DNA from: Pseudonocardia terrae
GTDB lineage: Bacteria; Actinomycetota; Actinomycetes; Mycobacteriales; Pseudonocardiaceae
Direction of reading: 5' to 3'
DNA length: 64,000 nt
NCBI RefSeq assembly: GCF_021343995.1
Contig: NZ_JAJTTE010000003.1
Span: forward strand, 1 to 64,000
Shown here: in pieces, positions 8,315 through 17,432 of the stretch
Position numbering within the stretch: position 1 is the first letter of the stretch
Layout: each line of letters starts with the position of its first letter
Made by a program: the position numbers and the translations under genes
The notes under the pieces: model-generated
Told to the model about the DNA's origin: nothing
Database searches by the model: none
What the model saw: the letters and a program-made list of their open reading frames with translations, nothing else

Positions 8315-11130
8315 CGAATTCCCTCCGTCGTCCCGTTCTGCGTCGCCCCGGTCCCCACGGTGCCGTTGTGCGCGCCGTTCTGCGCGGTGCCGTTCGACAC
8401 GGCACCGTTCCGGGTGGCGCCGTCGTGCGCGGGGGCCGGGAACTCGACGTCGGCCGTGGTCACCCCGCCGGAGCCCACCTGCACCACCGACGCCACCGGC
8501 GCGTAGCCGCTGGCCGTGAGCGTGTAGGTCCCGCCGGGCAGGTTCTCGAAGACGAACGAGCCGTCCGGGCCGGTCACGGTCGACGCGACCACGGTGCCCC
8601 GCCCGTCGATCAGGGTCGCGAGCGCCTCGCCGACCCCGCGGCCGTCGCTGGCGGCCACCACGGTGCCGACGAGCCGGGCCCGCCGGGGCAGTTCGACGTC
8701 GTGGTCGGTCACCATCCCGGTCCGCAGCTCGACCGCCGCGGCGACCGGCGCGAACGTCGTCCCGGTGACGGTCAGCGTGTACCGCCCCTCGGGGACGCCC
8801 TCGAGCCGGTAGCGGCCGCCGGCGTCGGGCTGGCCGGTCGCGGCGACGTCGCCCCGCGCGTCGATCAAGGTGATCGTCGCGTCGTCGACCGGCGTGCCCT
8901 CGCCGTCGCGGACGAGGCCGCGGACCGCGCAGGTGCCGGCGAGCGGGACGTCGTGCCGCACGGGCCGGTCGGCCACCGCCACCATCGCCGCGTACGGCTG
9001 GAAGGCGCCGGAGGTGGCGACGACGAGGTACGTGCCGCCGTTGGCCAGCGGGATGCGGTACCCGCCGTCCGGGCCGGTCACGGCGCGGCCCTCCTGGTGC
9101 CCGGCCGGGTCGGTGACGGTCACGACCGCTTCGGGCAGGCCGGTGCCGTCGGCGCGGTGCACGATGCCGTTGACCTCGGGACCGGGGCCGTACCCGGCGG
9201 GCGCACCCGCACCGGCCGGCGCGGGAGCCGGTTCGGCCGGCAGCGGCACGGGCTCCCCGGCGAGGTGGTGCCGGCCGCCGTCGGGGCCGGGCGCCTGGCC
9301 GGCGCCGTTGCGGGCGGCCACGGCCGCGCCGACGGTCCCGGGGTGGGCCGGGGCGTGCCCGTTGCCGGCGTGCCCGTTGTGCAGGGCCCGGAACTCCTCG
9401 ATCGGCTCGACCGCCGCGGTCACGGTCGCGGGGGCGGGCGGGGTGCCGGCCTCCTCGGCCAGCCGGGCCTGGGCGCCGGACATGGTGCGCAACGGCAACT
9501 CCTTGATGAACAGCACGATCACGAACGCCAGCGCGATCACGCAGGCGGCGACCAGGTAGGTCAGCGTCATCGAGTCGGTGAACCCGACCAGGAACGGCCG
9601 GGCGAGCCGCGCGTCGATCTGCTGCAGGAACGCGGAGTCGTTCAGCACGCCGGAGGCGGCCGACAGGTCGCCGGACCGCGCGCCCTGGACGATCTGGTGG
9701 TTGGCCGGGTTCGCCACGACCGCGGGGTCGGCGAGGGCGGAGCGGAAGACCTGCCCGGCGGCGCCCTGGAAGGCGCCGGCGATCTTGTCGCCCACCGTCG
9801 AGAACATGATCGACAGGAAGATGGCGGTACCGAGTGTGCCGCCCATCTGCCGGAAGAAGGTCGCCGACGCCGTCGCCACACCCATGTCCCGCGCGGGGAC
9901 GGCGTTCTGCACGGCCAGGACCAGGGTCTGCATGCAGCACCCGAGCCCGAGGCCGAACATCGCCATGTAGAGGTCGAACTCCCACAGCGCGATGTCGACG
10001 CTGAGCCGGAAGTGCAGGATCACCAGGGCGCCGGCCATGAGCGCCGTGCCGAGGACCGGGAAGATCTTGTACTTCCCGGTGCGCGCGGTGACCTGCCCGG
10101 ACACCACGGAGGCGCACATGATCCCCGCGACCAGCGGCAGCATGAGGAAGCCCGACTCCGTGGGCGTGACCCCGTGCACGATCTGCAGGAACTGGGGGAA
10201 CAGCGCGATGCCGCCGAACATCCCCATGCCGATCACGACACCGGCCAGGCTGGTCAGGGTGAACACCCCGTTGCGGAACAGCCGCAGCGGGAGCAGCGCG
10301 TCGTCGCCGTACAGGCGTTCGCAGAACACGAAGGCGAGCAGGCCGACCACGCCGATGACGTAGCAGACGATCGCCGAGGTGGAGCCCCAGCCCCACTCCC
10401 GGCCCTGCTCCGCGACGATCAGCAGCGGCACGAGGCCGATCGCCAGGGTGAGCGCCCCGGGCCAGTCGATGCGGTGCGGGCGCGGGGTGTGCGGGACGTT
10501 GAGGACCTTCGCCACGACCACCAGGGCGATGGCGCCGATCGGCACGTTGACCAGGAAGATCCAGCGCCAGCCGTCGATGCCGGCGATCGTGGCCTGGCCG
10601 GAGAGCACGCCGCCGATGACCGGGCCGAGCACGCTCGACGTGCCGAACACGGCGAGCATGTAGCCCTGGTACCGGGCCCGCTCCCGCGGCGGCACGATGT
10701 CGCCGAGGATCGTCAGGGCCAGCGCGAACAGGCCGCCGGCGCCGAGGCCCTGCACCGCGCGGAAGCCCGCGAGCATGTACATCGACGTCGAGAAGGTGCA
10801 CAGCACCGAGCCGACGAGGAAGATCGAGATGGCGGTGAGGAACAGCGGCTTGCGGCCGAAGATGTCGGAGAGCTTGCCGTAGAGCGGCGTGCTGATCGTG
10901 CCGGTGATCAGGAACGCGGTCGTGGCCCAGGCCTGCTGGGAGAGCCCGCCCAGGTCGTCGGCGATGGTGCGGATGGCGGTCGAGACGACGGTCTGGTCGA
11001 GCGCGGCCAGGAACATGCCGAGCATGAGGCCGATCAGGATCGTCACGATCTGCTTGTGCGACAGCTCACCGCCCCGGTCGGTCGGGGCGGCCGGCCGCGC
11101 GGGCGCGGCGGCGGCGGGTGGGCTGGTCAT
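8311..11130 (-). CDS. DHA2-type MFS transporter with three C-terminal carboxypeptidase-regulatory-like domains
   Basis: The 939-residue protein is about twice the usual DHA2 length. Residues 25-530 form a 14-helix EmrB/QacA drug:H+ antiporter with motif A (GKLSDIFGRKP), an early LDQTVVSTA motif and motif C (LGPVIGGVLSG). A Gly/Pro/Ala linker follows. Three beta-sandwich repeats cover roughly residues 650-735, 735-818 and 818-900, each with a GPDG or GGRY turn and a GTYTLT-like strand. The tail is rich in Asn-Gly and Thr (NGTAQNGAHNGTVG). It sits between its marR regulator (4-base overlap) and the yceI gene. If the topology is that of a 14-helix DHA2 protein, the repeats face the cytoplasm. 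Substrate unknown. Confidence 0.9.
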   Translation of the reverse strand: MTSPPAAAAPARPAAPTDRGGELSHKQIVTILIGLMLGMFLAALDQTVVSTAIRTIADDLGGLSQQAWATTAFLITGTISTPLYGKLSDIFGRKPLFLTAISIFLVGSVLCTFSTSMYMLAGFRAVQGLGAGGLFALALTILGDIVPPRERARYQGYMLAVFGTSSVLGPVIGGVLSGQATIAGIDGWRWIFLVNVPIGAIALVVVAKVLNVPHTPRPHRIDWPGALTLAIGLVPLLIVAEQGREWGWGSTSAIVCYVIGVVGLLAFVFCERLYGDDALLPLRLFRNGVFTLTSLAGVVIGMGMFGGIALFPQFLQIVHGVTPTESGFLMLPLVAGIMCASVVSGQVTARTGKYKIFPVLGTALMAGALVILHFRLSVDIALWEFDLYMAMFGLGLGCCMQTLVLAVQNAVPARDMGVATASATFFRQMGGTLGTAIFLSIMFSTVGDKIAGAFQGAAGQVFRSALADPAVVANPANHQIVQGARSGDLSAASGVLNDSAFLQQIDARLARPFLVGFTDSMTLTYLVAACVIALAFVIVLFIKELPLRTMSGAQARLAEEAGTPPAPATVTAAVEPIEEFRALHNGHAGNGHAPAHPGTVGAAVAARNGAGQAPGPDGGRHHLAGEPVPLPAEPAPAPAGAGAPAGYGPGPEVNGIVHRADGTGLPEAVVTVTDPAGHQEGRAVTGPDGGYRIPLANGGTYLVVATSGAFQPYAAMVAVADRPVRHDVPLAGTCAVRGLVRDGEGTPVDDATITLIDARGDVAATGQPDAGGRYRLEGVPEGRYTLTVTGTTFAPVAAAVELRTGMVTDHDVELPRRARLVGTVVAASDGRGVGEALATLIDGRGTVVASTVTGPDGSFVFENLPGGTYTLTASGYAPVASVVQVGSGGVTTADVEFPAPAHDGATRNGAVSNGTAQNGAHNGTVGTGATQNGTTEGIR

Positions 11131-11636
11131 CGGGGGTCCCCCTCGGTCGTGCGGTGGAGATCGGCGACGAAGCGGCCGAGCAGGTCGGCGAACTGGCCGC
11201 GGGACTCGGGGGTCCAGTCGGCCAGGGCGCTGAAGAGCTGGGCGGCCCGGCGCCGTCGTTCGGTGTCGAGGACCCGGTGGCCCTCGGTGGTCGCGGCGAG
11301 CAGGCTGGCGCGCCCGTCCTCGGGGTCGGCGCGGCGCTCGACGAGCCCGGACCGGACCAGGCCGGCGACCTGCCGGCTGATGGTCGACGGGTCCGCGCAC
11401 ATCGCCGCGGCGATCTCCCCGGAGCGCTGCGGGCCCTCGGTGGCCAGCCGCGCGAGCAGCGGGAACGACGCCGTCTCCAGCTCCGCGCCGCGGTAGGCCG
11501 GCCCGATCCGCTTGATCAGGCGCATGAGCATCACCAGCTCGTGCACCAGACGGTCCGCGACGTAGATGTCGTGGTCGTCGACGGTCCGGTCACCCCGGTC
11601 GGAGAGCGGGGGCGCGCCGTCGATGTCGGCCGTCAT
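11127..11636 (-). CDS. MarR-family regulator of the MFS-yceI operon
   Basis: This 169-residue winged-helix protein has a recognition region RSGEIAAAMCADPSTISRQV (about residues 75-95) and the wing VERRADPEDGRASLLAAT. It is the first gene of the operon, overlapping the MFS start by 4 bases. A perfect 17-bp palindrome just upstream is its likely operator, so it probably represses its own operon and responds to a transported ligand. The start is the ATG at 11636; longer readings of this frame run through the palindrome region and are not credible. Confidence 0.9.
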   Translation of the reverse strand: MTADIDGAPPLSDRGDRTVDDHDIYVADRLVHELVMLMRLIKRIGPAYRGAELETASFPLLARLATEGPQRSGEIAAAMCADPSTISRQVAGLVRSGLVERRADPEDGRASLLAATTEGHRVLDTERRRRAAQLFSALADWTPESRGQFADLLGRFVADLHRTTEGDPR

Positions 11637-11667
11637 GCCTGCTCCTGATGGTCTCTTTACCTTGACT

Positions 11668-11701
11668 TTGCGTGTATCACGCAACGAGTTGCTGTACGCA
11701 A
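11668..11701. promoter_or_regulatory. Operator palindromes between marR-MFS-yceI and the P450 gene
   Basis: Bases 11668-11684 are TTGCGTGTATCACGCAA on the + strand, a perfect 7+3+7 palindrome. A second, looser copy (TTGCTGTACGCAA, 11689-11701) follows. The sites lie about 30-65 bases upstream of the MarR ATG and 90-120 upstream of the divergent P450 start. They are inferred to bind the MarR protein; whether they also control the P450 is open. Confidence 0.7.
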
Positions 11702-11786
11702 GCATGAACCTGCGCATGCCTCCGCGCAAAGCGATTACCCGCTCCGAGGCGGTGATCCCCACCACCCGTCGGGTTACGGTGCCTTC

Positions 11787-13034
11787 GTGGCGCGGCCGAC
11801 GGTGGTGGAGAACGTCTTCGATCCCCGGGTGTTCGCCGGCGGCGTCCCGCACGAGGCGCTGCGCCGGCTGCGGGACGAGGCGCCGGTGTCCTGGCAGGAG
11901 GAGCACGAGGTCGGCATCTGGCCCGCCGGGCCGGGCTACTGGGCGGTGACCCGCTACGACGACGTCCGGCACGTGCTGCGCAGCCCGGCCGACTTCTCGT
12001 CGTCGCTCGGGGCCACGCAGATCCGCGACCCGGACCCGGCGGACCTGCCGTTCATCCGCCGGATGATCCTCAACATGGACCCGCCCGAGCAGGTCCGGCT
12101 GCGTACGCTCGTGACCGGCGCCTTCACCCGGCGCCGGCTGGAGCGGTTCGCCGCGACCGTCCGCGAGCGGGCGGCAACGCTGCTCGACGCGGTCGCGGGG
12201 CGGGGGAGCTGCGACCTGCCCGCCGACGTCACGGACGACTTCCCGCTGCAGAACCTCGCGGACCTGCTCGGCGTGCCCGCGGCGGACCGCGCGCAGCTGC
12301 TGCACTGGACGAACCGGGTGATCGGCTACCAGGACCCGGAGCACGCGCAGGTCGTGCTCGGTGCCGACGGCCGGCCCGTCAACCCGCGCTCGCCCGCCCA
12401 GCTCGCGGACATGTTCGGCTACGCCGAGGAGCTGGCCGCGGCCAAGCGCCGGCACCCGGCCGACGACGTGATGACCGCCCTGGTGCAGGCGGAGGTCGAC
12501 GGCGAGCGGCTCACCGACGCCGAGCTGAAGATGTTCTTCTTCCTGCTGGTCGTCGCCGGTAACGACACCGTCCGCAGCGCACTACCGGGCGGGGTGCTGG
12601 CGCTCGTCGAGCACCCGGCGGAGTACGCCCGGCTGCGCGCGGATCCCGGCCTGCTGCCCTCGGCGATCGAGGAGATGCTGCGCTGGCACCCGCCGGTGCT
12701 GACCTTCCGCCGCACCGCCACCCGGGACCTGGAGCTCGGCGGGCAGGCGATCACGGCGGGGGACAAGGTCGTCGTCTACCACGTGTCCGCGCACTACGAC
12801 GAGCGCCGCTTCCCCGACCCGCACCGCTTCGACATCGGCCGCACGCCCAACGACCACCTCGCCTTCGGGCAGGGTCCGCACCTGTGCCTGGGCGCCGCGT
12901 TCGCGCGGCTGCAGCTGCGGGAGTTCCTCGGCGAGCTCCTCACGCGGCTGCCGCAGGTGGAGCTCGCGGCCGAGCCGCGGCGGCTGACCTCGAACTTCAT
13001 CAACGGCATCACCCGGCTGCCGCTGCGCTGGTGA
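11787..13034 (+). CDS. Cytochrome P450
   Basis: The 415-residue P450 has the family's key motifs. The haem-ligand loop is FGQGPHLCLG with Cys367, the I-helix oxygen-activation motif is AGNDT, and the K-helix ExxR is EEMLRWHPP. The stretch LNMDPPEQVRLRTLVTGAF resembles the CYP124/125/142 steroid and methyl-branched lipid hydroxylases, but substrate assignment is only a guess. No ferredoxin or reductase gene is nearby. TACGGT at 11775-11780 lies 6 bases before the GTG, consistent with a leaderless message. It is divergent from the marR operon. Confidence 0.92.
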   Translation: MARPTVVENVFDPRVFAGGVPHEALRRLRDEAPVSWQEEHEVGIWPAGPGYWAVTRYDDVRHVLRSPADFSSSLGATQIRDPDPADLPFIRRMILNMDPPEQVRLRTLVTGAFTRRRLERFAATVRERAATLLDAVAGRGSCDLPADVTDDFPLQNLADLLGVPAADRAQLLHWTNRVIGYQDPEHAQVVLGADGRPVNPRSPAQLADMFGYAEELAAAKRRHPADDVMTALVQAEVDGERLTDAELKMFFFLLVVAGNDTVRSALPGGVLALVEHPAEYARLRADPGLLPSAIEEMLRWHPPVLTFRRTATRDLELGGQAITAGDKVVVYHVSAHYDERRFPDPHRFDIGRTPNDHLAFGQGPHLCLGAAFARLQLREFLGELLTRLPQVELAAEPRRLTSNFINGITRLPLRW

Positions 13035-13077
13035 CCCCCGTCTAGTCTCCGCCGCAGCGATCACGGGAGGCGTGCCA

Positions 13078-13617
13078 GTGGGTCGGACGGGCCGGATCGG
13101 GAGTGCGGTCACGGGGTTCGCGTTCGTGCTGGCGCTCGCCGGGTGCGCCCAGCCCGGGCAGCTCGGCCGGCCGGCCCCGGCCACCACTGCGGCCCCGGGC
13201 GCGCCCGTGGCGCCCGCCGCCGCGGCCCCCGCGGGCCCGCAGACGGTCGGGCGCGGGGTCGTCGACGTCCCGCTGCGCTTCCGGACCCCCGCCGACGCCG
13301 CCTACACCGTGCGCACCCTCGACCTCGCCCCGGGCGAGGCGCTCGGCTGGGAGACCCACCCGGGCACCGAGCTGACCCTGCTCGACGCCGGCGAGGTCAC
13401 GGTGCAGGAGGCCGACGCGTGCGCGCCGCGGGTGCTCGCGCCCGGCCAGGTCGCGGTCGTGGGCGAGGGGGTGGCGCACGTCGTGCGCAACACCGGCACC
13501 GGACCCGCCCGGCTCGTGGTCACCAGCTTCCTGGCCCAGCGCGTGCCCGAGGCGACCCCCGTGCCCTCGCCCTGCCCCGGCGAACCCGCCCCGGCCCCCG
13601 CCGGCCCGGCGAGCTGA
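13078..13617 (+). CDS. Cupin-domain lipoprotein
   Basis: The protein has 179 residues. An N-terminal lipoprotein signal ends in the lipobox LALAGC, then comes an Ala/Pro-rich linker and a small cupin barrel (about residues 75-165) with GWETHPGTELTLLDAGEVTV and GEGVAHVVRNTG. His residues at the expected metal-ligand places are present. The GTG at 13078 has GGGAGG 7 bases upstream; an earlier GTG at 13072 is too close to that site. It is predicted to be anchored on the outer face of the membrane. The substrate is not evident. It follows the P450 by 43 bases. Confidence 0.8.
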   Translation: MGRTGRIGSAVTGFAFVLALAGCAQPGQLGRPAPATTAAPGAPVAPAAAAPAGPQTVGRGVVDVPLRFRTPADAAYTVRTLDLAPGEALGWETHPGTELTLLDAGEVTVQEADACAPRVLAPGQVAVVGEGVAHVVRNTGTGPARLVVTSFLAQRVPEATPVPSPCPGEPAPAPAGPAS

Positions 13618-13709
13618 GCCCGCGGCACGACCCGGTCGAACGGGGGCGTCCGGGCCCGTCGGTGTGGGACGATGGTCGCGTCGGGGACCCTTATGACCGG
13701 GCGGAGTGC

Positions 13710-14165
13710 ATGGCGAGGAAGACCGTGACCGCCAACGACGGGCGGACGTGGGAGGTCAGCAGGCGCATCGACTGGTCGCCGCCCGCGGTCGGCGACGAGT
13801 TCGAGCACGACGTCGACGGTGGCCGCGGGGCCGTCGTGATGGTCGTCTGCGCGCTGATCGTGTTCGGCGTGGCCGTCGTGGCCTGGCCGCTGCTCTCCCA
13901 GTCCCAGGTGCACGTACCGGTGGCCTACTGGTTCGCCGCGATCGTGATCCTCGGCTTCTTCCCGGTCCGCTGGTGGCTGCGTCGCCCGTGGAAGATCGTC
14001 GCCGAGACGGACGGGCACTACGGCTCCGACGCCGGCCGCGAGCACTGGGTGGGCAAGGTCCGCGGGGTCAGCCGCGCCCAGGAGGAGATGCGCGTGGTGG
14101 TGCTCTCGCTGCGCCAGCGCGGCACCCCCGGCCACGCCGACAGCCCCCTGCAGCCGGTCAACTGA
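13710..14165 (+). CDS. Small actinobacterial membrane protein
   Basis: This 151-residue protein has a conserved-looking soluble start (MARKTVTANDGRTWEVSRRI). Two hydrophobic helices follow (VVMVVCALIVFGVAVVAWPL and VAYWFAAIVILGFFPVRW), then a charged C-terminal part with GHYGSDAGREHWVGKVRG. No catalytic motif is seen. Proteins with the same MARK..NDGRTW opening occur widely in actinobacteria (recalled). Its stop overlaps the glycosylase start by one base (TGATG), so the two are cotranscribed. Confidence 0.75.
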   Translation: MARKTVTANDGRTWEVSRRIDWSPPAVGDEFEHDVDGGRGAVVMVVCALIVFGVAVVAWPLLSQSQVHVPVAYWFAAIVILGFFPVRWWLRRPWKIVAETDGHYGSDAGREHWVGKVRGVSRAQEEMRVVVLSLRQRGTPGHADSPLQPVN

Positions 14166-15046
14166 TGCCCGAGCTCCCCGAGGTCGAGGCGCTCGCCCAG
14201 CACCTGCGCGACCACGCCCTGTACCGGCCGGTCGCGCGGGTGGACGTGGCCAGCATGAGCGTGCTCAAGACCTTCGACCCGCCGGTGTCGACCCTGGCCG
14301 GCCGGGTGGTCACGGGGGCGAGCCGGTTCGGGAAGTTCCTCTCGGTGGACGTCGAGGACCGGCGGGACGAGCCGGGCCTGCACCTGGTCACGCACCTGTC
14401 CCGGGCGGGTTGGCTGCGCTGGCACGAGCAGGCCACCGCCACCCCGCCCAAGCCCAGCGGGCGCGGCCCGCTGGCGCTGCGGGTGCACCTCGACACCGTC
14501 GGCGGGCCGGGCTTCGACCTCACCGAGGCGGGCACGCAGAAGCGGCTCGCGGTGTACCTGGTGCAGGACCCGCTAGAGGTCCCCGGCATCGCGAAGCTCG
14601 GGCCCGACGCGCTGGAGATCGACCGCGCCGGGTTCGGCGCGCTGCTCGCGGGGCGCACCGAGCGGATCAAGAACCTCCTCACCGACCAGAAGGTGCTGGC
14701 CGGGATCGGCAACGCCTACAGCGACGAGATCCTGCACACCGCCCGGCTGTCGCCCTACGCCGTGTCCGGGCGGCTCGACGAGGACAAGGTCGACGTCCTC
14801 CACGAGGCGATGCGCGGCGTCCTGAGCGACGCCGTGGACCGGTCCGTGGGGCAGCGCGCCGCGTCGCTGAAGGGGGAGAAGCGCTCCGGCCTGCGGGTCC
14901 ACGCCCGGACCGGGCTGCCCTGCCCGGTGTGCGGGGACACCGTCCGGGAGGTGTCGTTCGCCGATCGGTCGTTCCAGTACTGTCCGACGTGCCAGACCGG
15001 CGGTAAACCCCTGGCCGACCGGCGGCTCTCCAGACTCGTGAGGTGA
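14165..15046 (+). CDS. Fpg/Nei-family DNA glycosylase/AP lyase
   Basis: The 293-residue protein begins MPELPEVEALAQHL. After Met removal, Pro is the Schiff-base nucleophile and the following Glu (PE) is the catalytic acid. The H2TH region has LLTDQKVLAGIGNAYSDE. The C-terminal zinc finger is CPVCGDTV...FQYCPTC (CxxC-x16-CxxC). The stretch VASMSVLKTFDPPVSTLAG is typical of the second actinobacterial Fpg/Nei clade rather than classical MutM. The role is base-excision repair of oxidised bases. The stop overlaps the kinase gene start (GTGA). Confidence 0.92.
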   Translation: MPELPEVEALAQHLRDHALYRPVARVDVASMSVLKTFDPPVSTLAGRVVTGASRFGKFLSVDVEDRRDEPGLHLVTHLSRAGWLRWHEQATATPPKPSGRGPLALRVHLDTVGGPGFDLTEAGTQKRLAVYLVQDPLEVPGIAKLGPDALEIDRAGFGALLAGRTERIKNLLTDQKVLAGIGNAYSDEILHTARLSPYAVSGRLDEDKVDVLHEAMRGVLSDAVDRSVGQRAASLKGEKRSGLRVHARTGLPCPVCGDTVREVSFADRSFQYCPTCQTGGKPLADRRLSRLVR

Positions 15047-16257
15047 CCACCGTGGCGGACGTGCTGTCGTCGCCGCTGGTGCTCGTCCTCGCGGCGGTCA
15101 TCGTGGCGCTCGTCGTGGTCATCGTGGTGCTCCTGGTGCGCCGCGCCCGTCGGCACACCTTCGCGAGCCCGCTCGAGCGGGCCACCTTCTCCACGCTGCA
15201 CACCGTGGCGCTCGCCGCGCCCGCGCTGCGGGACGGACTCAACCCCAACTCCGCCGCGTACGCGCTGCCCTACCTGCGCACCCTGCTCGACACCTGCGCG
15301 CTCACCATGACCGACGCCCGGGGCGAGGTCCTGGCGTGGGACGGCGACGCCGACCAGCACAAGCCCGACGTCGTGAGCCTCGCCGACCAGGTGATCTCCA
15401 CCGGCCGTCAGCAGGTGCTCTCGCACTCGTCGATCGCCTGCCAGTACCCGAGCTGCGACGTCCGCGGCATCGTCGTGGTGCCGCTGGAGAGCGACGGCGC
15501 GATCATCGGGACCCTGGCCGCGCTCACCACCCTGACCGCGGGCCCGGTGCTGCTGCGGGCCACCGCCGAGGTCGCGCGCTACGTCTCCAGCCAGCTCGAG
15601 CTCGCCGAGCTCGACGAGTCGCGCGCCCGGCTCAACCGGGCCGAGGTGCGGGCGCTGCGGGCGCAGATCTCGCCGCACTTCGTCTACAACGCGCTCACCA
15701 CGATCGCGAGCTTCATCCGGACGGACCCGGTGCGGGCCCGCGACCTGTTGATCGAGTTCGCCGACTTCACCCGGTACTCGTTCCGCACCGCCGGCGAGTA
15801 CACGACGCTGTCGGACGAGCTCACCAACATCGAGCGCTACATCGCGCTGGAGAAGGCGCGCTTCGGCAACCGGCTCAACATCAAGCTGCAGATCGCGCCC
15901 GAGGTGCTCAACGTCGTGCTGCCGTTCCTCGCGCTGCAGCCGCTGGTGGAGAACGCGGTACGGCACGGGCTGGCCAGCAAGCCCAACGGCGGCACCATCA
16001 CCATCACCGCCGAGAACGCCGGCGCGGAGTGCGTGATCATCGTGGAGGACGACGGCGTGGGCATGGACCCCGCCCGCCTCACCGAGGACCTCGACGACGC
16101 CCACCTCTCCGGCGCGCACGTCGGCCTCGGCAACGTCGACGACCGGATGCGCTCGGCGTTCGGCGACGACTTCGGGCTGGTCGTGGACACCGCCGTCGGC
16201 GCCGGCATGAAGATCACGTTGCGGGTGCCGAAGTTCCGCGCGGGCATCCGGGTCTGA
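15043..16257 (+). CDS. LytS/YehU-type sensor histidine kinase with GAF-like sensor
   Basis: The protein has 404 residues. One N-terminal membrane helix (about 9-33) is followed by a GAF-like region (60-185) with Cys residues (SSIACQYPSCDVRG). The His_kinase box is LRAQISPHFVYNALTTIASF, with phospho-acceptor His212. The HATPase domain has N box (LQPLVENAVRHGL) and G boxes (VEDDGVGMD, GVGLGN-like HVGLGNVDDRM). It overlaps the glycosylase gene by 4 bases. The partner is the LytTR regulator at 17433, separated by the SppA gene. The symporters beyond suggest control of organic-acid uptake. The cysteine pair in the sensor part may be redox- or ligand-responsive (inference). Confidence 0.9.
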   Translation: MTTVADVLSSPLVLVLAAVIVALVVVIVVLLVRRARRHTFASPLERATFSTLHTVALAAPALRDGLNPNSAAYALPYLRTLLDTCALTMTDARGEVLAWDGDADQHKPDVVSLADQVISTGRQQVLSHSSIACQYPSCDVRGIVVVPLESDGAIIGTLAALTTLTAGPVLLRATAEVARYVSSQLELAELDESRARLNRAEVRALRAQISPHFVYNALTTIASFIRTDPVRARDLLIEFADFTRYSFRTAGEYTTLSDELTNIERYIALEKARFGNRLNIKLQIAPEVLNVVLPFLALQPLVENAVRHGLASKPNGGTITITAENAGAECVIIVEDDGVGMDPARLTEDLDDAHLSGAHVGLGNVDDRMRSAFGDDFGLVVDTAVGAGMKITLRVPKFRAGIRV

Positions 16258-16342
16258 CGGCGCGGGCCCCGGGCCGCGGGGCCGGACGCGCGGGCCAGCG
16301 ACGATCACCGCTGCGGCGGGTCCGGATCGGTAGCGTGTGCAC

Positions 16343-17239
16343 ATGGACGCCCTCCGCCTGCCCGACCGCCTGACCTCGCGCCTTCCCGGACGGCTCGGGG
16401 AGAAGGGCGACGCGCCGGTGGTCCCGCTCGTCCGGCTGCACGGCGTGATCTCGCCGCACCCCGGGCCGGTGCCCCGCGCGGTGATCAACGCGGCCTCGAC
16501 GGACAAGGTGCTGGAGCGGGCGTTCGGCACCGAGCGGATCGTGGCCGTCGGGCTGCTGGTGAACTCGCCCGGCGGCTCGCCCACCCAGTCCGCCCTGGTC
16601 GCGGACCGGATCCGCGGGCTCGCGGACGAGCACGACGTGCCGGTGCTGGCGTTCTGCGAGGACGTCGCGGCCTCCGGCGGGTACTGGCTGGCCTGTGCGG
16701 CCGACGAGATCTACGCCCACCCGACCTCCATCGTCGGCTCGATCGGCGTGATCAGCTCCGGGTTCGGGCTGGAGGGCTTCATCCAGCGCTTCGGCATCGA
16801 GCGCCGGCTGCACACCGCCGGCAAGTCGAAGTCGCGGCTCGACCCGTTCCTCCCGGAGAAGGACGAGGACGTCGCGTGGCTGCGGGGCCTGCAGGACGAG
16901 CTGCACGGCCTGTTCCGCGAGTGGGTCACCGAGCGCCGCGGCGACAAGCTGACCGGCGGCGACGAGCTCTTCACCGGCGAGGTGTGGACCGGGGCACGGG
17001 CCGTGGAGCTGGGCCTGGTCGACGGCCTCGGCACGGCGCGGTCCGTGCTCACGGAGCGCTTCCCGGAGGCGAAGCTGGCCCCGGTCGAGGGACGCAAGGC
17101 ACTGCTCGCCCGGCTGGGCCTGACCGCCCCCGCCGCGGCCCGCTTCGGGGGCCTCGACGCAGGCGGTCCGGCGGACGCCGCGCTGGGGCTGGTCCAGGCG
17201 GCCGACATCAGGGCGACATGGGCGCGCTACGGTCTGTAG
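16343..17239 (+). CDS. S49-family (SppA-like) serine protease
   Basis: The 298-residue ClpP/crotonase-fold protease has the nucleophile in DVAASGGYW (Ser111) and the likely general-base Lys in AGKSKSRLDPF (Lys161 or Lys163), about 50 residues later as in Bacillus SppA. LLVNSPGGSPTQSA forms the oxyanion loop. There is no obvious signal peptide or membrane helix, so it is a soluble, short SppA form. The ATG at 16343 lies 6 bases after TAGCGT (16331-16336), a leaderless arrangement. It is the only gene between the LytS kinase and its LytTR regulator. Confidence 0.88.
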   Translation: MDALRLPDRLTSRLPGRLGEKGDAPVVPLVRLHGVISPHPGPVPRAVINAASTDKVLERAFGTERIVAVGLLVNSPGGSPTQSALVADRIRGLADEHDVPVLAFCEDVAASGGYWLACAADEIYAHPTSIVGSIGVISSGFGLEGFIQRFGIERRLHTAGKSKSRLDPFLPEKDEDVAWLRGLQDELHGLFREWVTERRGDKLTGGDELFTGEVWTGARAVELGLVDGLGTARSVLTERFPEAKLAPVEGRKALLARLGLTAPAAARFGGLDAGGPADAALGLVQAADIRATWARYGL

Positions 17240-17432
17240 CCTCGCCGGCGGTGGGCGAGCCCGAGAGAACCCCCGGTCCTCACCCGTTCGACCAGTAGCC
17301 GATCGGTCGCAGATTGGTGAGATGCCCTGGCATCCCGCACCGATCACCGTCACCATGGTCGGCAGGGCCGGGGGCCGCCCACCGACGAGGTGCGCGCCCG
17401 GTCGCGCACCGGGAACGCAGGATGAGGAGATC

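Noticed and set aside
8368-11496. Open frame of 1042 codons on the + strand across the MFS gene
   Set aside because: It is a shadow of the reverse-strand transporter gene, with no domain and a composition of Arg, Gly, His and Asp repeats.
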